Source: UBA7359 sp964392105
GTDB taxonomy: Bacteria > Pseudomonadota > Gammaproteobacteria > Eutrophobiales > Eutrophobiaceae
Direction of reading: 5' to 3'
DNA: 9,666 nt
Assembly (NCBI GenBank): GCA_964392105.1
Contig: CAYMPA010000114.1
Span: 1-9,666, forward strand
Made by a program: the position numbers and the translations under genes. The notes under the pieces are model-generated. The model had not been told where the DNA came from, made no database searches, and was given only the letters and a program-made list of their open reading frames with translations. Shown one piece after another: positions 6,797-9,666 of this stretch (positions within the stretch are counted from its first letter, which is position 1; every line of letters starts with the position of its first letter).

Positions 6797-7796
6797 GCAT
6801 GGAGGCCGATTGAGGTCTGCTTCTGCACAGTATGGTATTCCACTTGAAAAGTGGTTGGATCTTTCTACAGGCATTAATCCGAATAGCTTTCCTGTTCCTA
6901 ACATTCCCGCTTCATTATGGGCGCGATTGCCAGAAGAAGATGATGGATTAGAACAAGTAGCTCGCGATTATTATGCTGCTGAATTTATTTTGCCAGTCGC
7001 GGGTTCACAAGCTGCAATTCAGGTTTTACCGATGCTGCGAGAATCATGTCGAGTAGGTGTACTACATCCTGGTTATGCTGAGCATGCTCATGCTTGGAAA
7101 TGCTCCGGGCATCATGTTTCACAGGTCTCAGCGCAAGACATAAATGAGGTAGTTCAACAATTAGATGTGCTTGTCATTATTCATCCGAACAACCCGACAG
7201 GTGCACGCTTTTCAGTGGAACAGTTGATGGCCTGGCATGAGCAGTTATCGAGTCGAGATGGGTGGTTGGTAGTTGATGAAGCATTTATAGATAGCACACC
7301 TGAAAACAGTCTTGTGCCATTTAGTTCACGGCGTGGTCTTATCGTCTTACGGTCACTGGGAAAGTTTTTTGGGTTGGCTGGTGCGCGTGTGGGGTTTGTT
7401 TGTGCACAAGAAGAACTACTTGAACAACTTAAAAATAGACTTGGCCCTTGGGGGGTCAATGCACCTGCACGTTGGGTTGCTTGTGCAGCTTTAAAAGATC
7501 ACATGTGGCAACGAGCAACGCGAAATAAATTACACAGTGATGGTGTACGTCTACATGCATTGCTCACACAATATGAGTTTGCACCTGATGGTGGTTGTGC
7601 ATTGTTCCAATGGGTTAAAACGCCACAGGCCGTGTCTTTGCACGACAGGCTTGCCGCCCAGGGAATTCTAACACGTTTATTTTTAGAGCCTTGCAGTCTG
7701 CGTATTGGATTACCCGGTAGCGAACAGGAATGGCAACGGCTCGATATGACATTGGCTCAGATGACGGCGCTTAAGTTTGAAGAAGTTGTCGTATGA
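6789..7796 (+). CDS. cobC: CobC (CobD in Salmonella naming), threonine-phosphate decarboxylase
   Basis: This pyridoxal-phosphate enzyme of aminotransferase fold type I decarboxylates L-threonine O-3-phosphate to (R)-1-amino-2-propanol O-2-phosphate, the linker that CbiB attaches. From ATG 6789 it has 335 residues. Motifs are the N-terminal HGG (4-6) and LDLSTGINPN (23-32), HPNNPTG (132-138), VVDEAF (161-166), the PLP lysine Lys192 in SLGKFFGLAGARVG, and LRIGLPG (304-310). These separate it from histidinol-phosphate aminotransferase, as does the operon. ATG 6789 is chosen because GGAGG (6777-6781) lies at good spacing and MLEHGG is the usual family beginning. An ATG at 6738 would add 17 hydrophobic residues inside cbiB. 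The start overlaps the cbiB end by 8 bases. Confidence 0.94.
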   Translation: MLEHGGRLRSASAQYGIPLEKWLDLSTGINPNSFPVPNIPASLWARLPEEDDGLEQVARDYYAAEFILPVAGSQAAIQVLPMLRESCRVGVLHPGYAEHAHAWKCSGHHVSQVSAQDINEVVQQLDVLVIIHPNNPTGARFSVEQLMAWHEQLSSRDGWLVVDEAFIDSTPENSLVPFSSRRGLIVLRSLGKFFGLAGARVGFVCAQEELLEQLKNRLGPWGVNAPARWVACAALKDHMWQRATRNKLHSDGVRLHALLTQYEFAPDGGCALFQWVKTPQAVSLHDRLAAQGILTRLFLEPCSLRIGLPGSEQEWQRLDMTLAQMTALKFEEVVV

Positions 7797-9271
7797 ATAC
7801 AAATACACTGATGGTACAAGGTACAACTTCTGATGCAGGTAAAAGCCTGTTGGTCACTGCTTTGTGTCGCTGGTTATTTCGGCAAGGTGTCTGTGTAGCT
7901 CCGTTTAAACCACAGAATATGGCGCTGAATAGTGCGGTGACAATTGATGGTGGCGAGATTGGTCGTGCTCAGGCAGTACAGGCGGATGCTTGTCGGTTAG
8001 AGGCGCACACCGATATGAATCCGGTGTTACTTAAACCGAATTCAGATATAGGTGCACAGGTGATTATACAAGGACACGCCATTGGTAACATGGATGCCCT
8101 AAACTATCACAAGTATAAATCCATTGCGCGAAATGCAGTTATTGAATCGCATAATAGACTCACATCATGTTATGAAAAAATTATTGTAGAGGGTGCAGGC
8201 TCACCAGCTGAAATTAATTTGCGTGAAAATGATATTGCCAATATGGGTTTTGCAGAAGCAGTGGACTGTCCCGTGATATTAATTGCCGATATTGACAGAG
8301 GTGGTGTTTTTGCTCATCTTGTAGGCACACTAGCATTGCTTAGTGAAACTGAGAGAGCAAGAATTAAAGGTTTTGTTATCAATCGTTTCCGAGGTGATAT
8401 TGCTTTATTACAGTCAGGGCTTGACTGGCTGGAGAAATATACTGATAAACCCGTACTTGGTGTACTGCCATATGAACATGATTTATACCTTGAAGCAGAA
8501 GATGCCTTACCTCAAAATAAAAAATTAACTGAGCAAACAAGCAATAATAAAATTCGGATAATTGTTCCGGTTTTACCGAGAATTAGCAACCATACTGATT
8601 TTGATCCTTTACGTTTACATCCACAGGTTGACTTTCAACTTGTGAAAGTGGATGGCAATGTACCCGCAGCAGATCTGATTATTCTACCGGGTTCTAAATC
8701 TGTACGAAATGATCTTGAGTTTCTTAAAACGCATGGGTGGAAAAAAGTTATCCATCAACATTGCCGTTATGGTGGAAAACTCATAGGTATTTGTGGTGGC
8801 TTTCAGATGCTGGGAAATTGGATTCATGATCCTAATGGGATTGAAGGCAGTGTTGGTACTACACAAGGGTTTGGTTTATTGGATATAGAAACCACCTTAG
8901 CCACTGAAAAAAAATTACTTAAAGTGAGTGGTAATTTAAGTTTTACATCAGCTAGTGTCACTGGTTACGAAATTCATGCAGGAATCACTCATGGCCCTGC
9001 TTTAGAAAAACCAGCAATTATAATAAATAATCGTGATGACGGTGCGATGAGTAATGATAATTTAATTTTTGCAACCTACCTTCATGGTCTTTTCGACTCT
9101 AGTGAATCCTGTAATGCATTACTTGATTGGACGGGACTTAAAAAAGCTCAGAAGGTTGATTATAAAGTTATACGTGAATCTAATATTGATAAACTTGCAG
9201 ATATGATTGAACAGCATATGGATACCTCAAAATTACTTGCTCTACTTAATCTGGAACATAAAAAAAAATGA
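7793..9271 (+). CDS. cobQ: CobQ/CbiP, cobyric acid synthase
   Basis: The enzyme uses glutamine and ATP for four amidations (b, d, e and g) of adenosylcobyrinate a,c-diamide, yielding adenosylcobyric acid. The 492-residue length is typical. The N-terminal domain has QGTTSDAGKS (9-18), FKPQNMALNS (38-47), GRAQAVQADA (57-66), VEGAGSPAEINL (132-143), ADIDRGGVFA (165-174) and NRFRGD (197-202). The amidotransferase domain has LPGSKS (298-303), nucleophile Cys334 in GICGGFQMLG, GYEIHAG (391-397) and His431 in YLHGLFD. It is a separate paralog of CobB, not a duplicate: spacing and motifs are those of CobQ. The ATG overlaps the cobC stop (ATGA) without a good ribosome binding site, suggesting coupling. 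No defects are seen. Confidence 0.97.
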   Translation: MNTNTLMVQGTTSDAGKSLLVTALCRWLFRQGVCVAPFKPQNMALNSAVTIDGGEIGRAQAVQADACRLEAHTDMNPVLLKPNSDIGAQVIIQGHAIGNMDALNYHKYKSIARNAVIESHNRLTSCYEKIIVEGAGSPAEINLRENDIANMGFAEAVDCPVILIADIDRGGVFAHLVGTLALLSETERARIKGFVINRFRGDIALLQSGLDWLEKYTDKPVLGVLPYEHDLYLEAEDALPQNKKLTEQTSNNKIRIIVPVLPRISNHTDFDPLRLHPQVDFQLVKVDGNVPAADLIILPGSKSVRNDLEFLKTHGWKKVIHQHCRYGGKLIGICGGFQMLGNWIHDPNGIEGSVGTTQGFGLLDIETTLATEKKLLKVSGNLSFTSASVTGYEIHAGITHGPALEKPAIIINNRDDGAMSNDNLIFATYLHGLFDSSESCNALLDWTGLKKAQKVDYKVIRESNIDKLADMIEQHMDTSKLLALLNLEHKKK

Positions 9272-9432
9272 AAACATTAATTTTAGGTGGTGTTCGCTCG
9301 GGTAAAAGCCGTCTGGCAGAAGAAATGGCTATTACAACGAATAAACCCGTTATTTATATTGCAACAGCACAAGCCAGAGATAATGAAAGGAGAGAACGTA
9401 TTGATAGGCACCTGTATACAACAAAGCTCTAA
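9268..9432 (+). pseudogene. cobU: Truncated cobU/cobP, adenosylcobinamide kinase/guanylyltransferase
   Basis: CobU phosphorylates adenosylcobinamide and transfers GMP from GTP to make AdoCbi-GDP. The frame opens with MKTLILGGVRSGKSRLAEEM, an intact P-loop (residues 7-14), then YIATAQARDNE (30-40) and RIDRH (44-48), all typical. His48 matches the region of the guanylylated histidine (His46 in Salmonella CobU, from memory). After His48 the similarity stops. LYTTKL and TAA (9430-9432) follow, ending the protein at 54 residues instead of about 170-185. No continuation of CobU is seen in any frame downstream. The sequence passes instead into a copy of the repeat from the start of the window. The break is therefore a rearrangement, not a point mutation, with its junction near 9411-9450. 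Its ATG overlaps the cobQ stop (ATGA). Confidence 0.88.
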
Positions 9433-9450
9433 AGATATTCATGAGTTTGA

Positions 9451-9505
9451 TACCAATATTATTTCTGCAGCAAAACAGTTAATGATGTTTTTTCCTAAGT
9501 AAATT
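9451..9505 (+). repeat. Right copy of the 55-bp direct repeat, fused to truncated cobU
   Basis: This segment matches positions 1-55 at 52 of 55 bases in the same orientation and contains the same stop codon (9500-9502). The frame leading into it (SSKDIHEFD, from about 9424) looks like the continuation of the same protein tail, so the duplicated segment may reach back to about 9415, where cobU similarity ends. It would be a detached 3' fragment of the gene whose end appears at the window start. It has no start codon of its own with a ribosome binding site. Confidence 0.9.
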
Positions 9506-9666
9506 ACTAAATTGGCTTAAAGAAGCAAGTATCAAGGTTATTATTGGAAGCTGTTAATTGATTACGACTGACTTGTTTGACCACCAATTCTCTTGAACGG
9601 ATTGAATTTTCGTTACTAGCTTGACTTAGTGAGATAGGTGAGATTAAAACATCATCAGCAGGTTTT
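9506..9666. other. Right flank, unassigned
   Basis: These 161 bases contain no recognisable gene. On the minus strand an open frame enters from the right edge (9665) and stops at 9507, giving 52 residues with a hydrophilic composition. Part of it (SRELVVKQVSRNQL) faintly recalls the C-terminal part of YifB/ComM-type ATPases, but the spacing does not fit well and I do not call it. On the plus strand, LLNWLKEASIKVIIGSC before a TAA is another short protein-like stretch. Either could be gene debris next to the rearranged end. Confidence 0.3.

Noticed and set aside
9287..9502. A 71-codon frame spanning the cobU fragment and the right repeat
   Set aside because: Its first half is the cobU sequence read in the wrong frame and its second half is the repeated gene tail. 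It is a chance chimera across the junction, with no ribosome binding site.
1..9666. Insertion sequence or transposon carrying the operon
   Set aside because: No transposase, integrase or terminal inverted repeats are visible. Only the flanking direct repeats suggest movement, and these are reported separately.

Overview
The window carries a vitamin B12 (cobalamin) uptake and late-biosynthesis operon read entirely on the + strand. A TonB-dependent outer-membrane receptor, a proteobacterial cobalamin riboswitch and the low-to-moderate GC of the genes point to a Gram-negative proteobacterium, most likely a gammaproteobacterium (inference). No corrin-ring-building genes are visible.

Layout. Positions 1-55 hold the last codons of a gene that begins before the window. 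A gene-free, AT-rich stretch follows to about 515. A sigma70-like promoter (516-544) leads into a canonical cobalamin riboswitch (about 555-766), and an expression platform runs to the btuB ribosome binding site. The operon is then btuB (882) - btuM (2737) - cobO (3315) - cobB (3920) - bluB (5215) - cbiB/cobD (about 5870) - cobC (6789) - cobQ (7793) - cobU (9268). Five of the junctions are 4-base overlaps (ATGA or GTGA), so translation is probably coupled. cobU stops after 54 codons, about one third of its normal length. It runs directly into a 55-base near-copy of the first 55 bases of the window (52/55 identical), followed by about 160 bases of unassigned sequence.

How the genes work together. 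BtuB brings corrinoid across the outer membrane and BtuM, a solitary ECF-type S-component, probably carries it across the inner membrane. CobB amidates cobyrinate at a and c, CobO adenosylates cobalt, and CobQ adds four more amides to give adenosylcobyric acid. CobC makes aminopropanol phosphate from threonine phosphate and CbiB attaches it. CobU would then make AdoCbi-GDP, and BluB makes the lower ligand dimethylbenzimidazole. CobS and CobT, needed to finish, are not in the window, and CobU is broken, so the pathway as shown is interrupted at the nucleotide-loop step.

The points most worth checking are the direct repeats bracketing the whole block together with the truncated cobU, the BtuM cysteine signature, a probable CTG start for cbiB, and a predicted stem that sequesters the btuB ribosome binding site.
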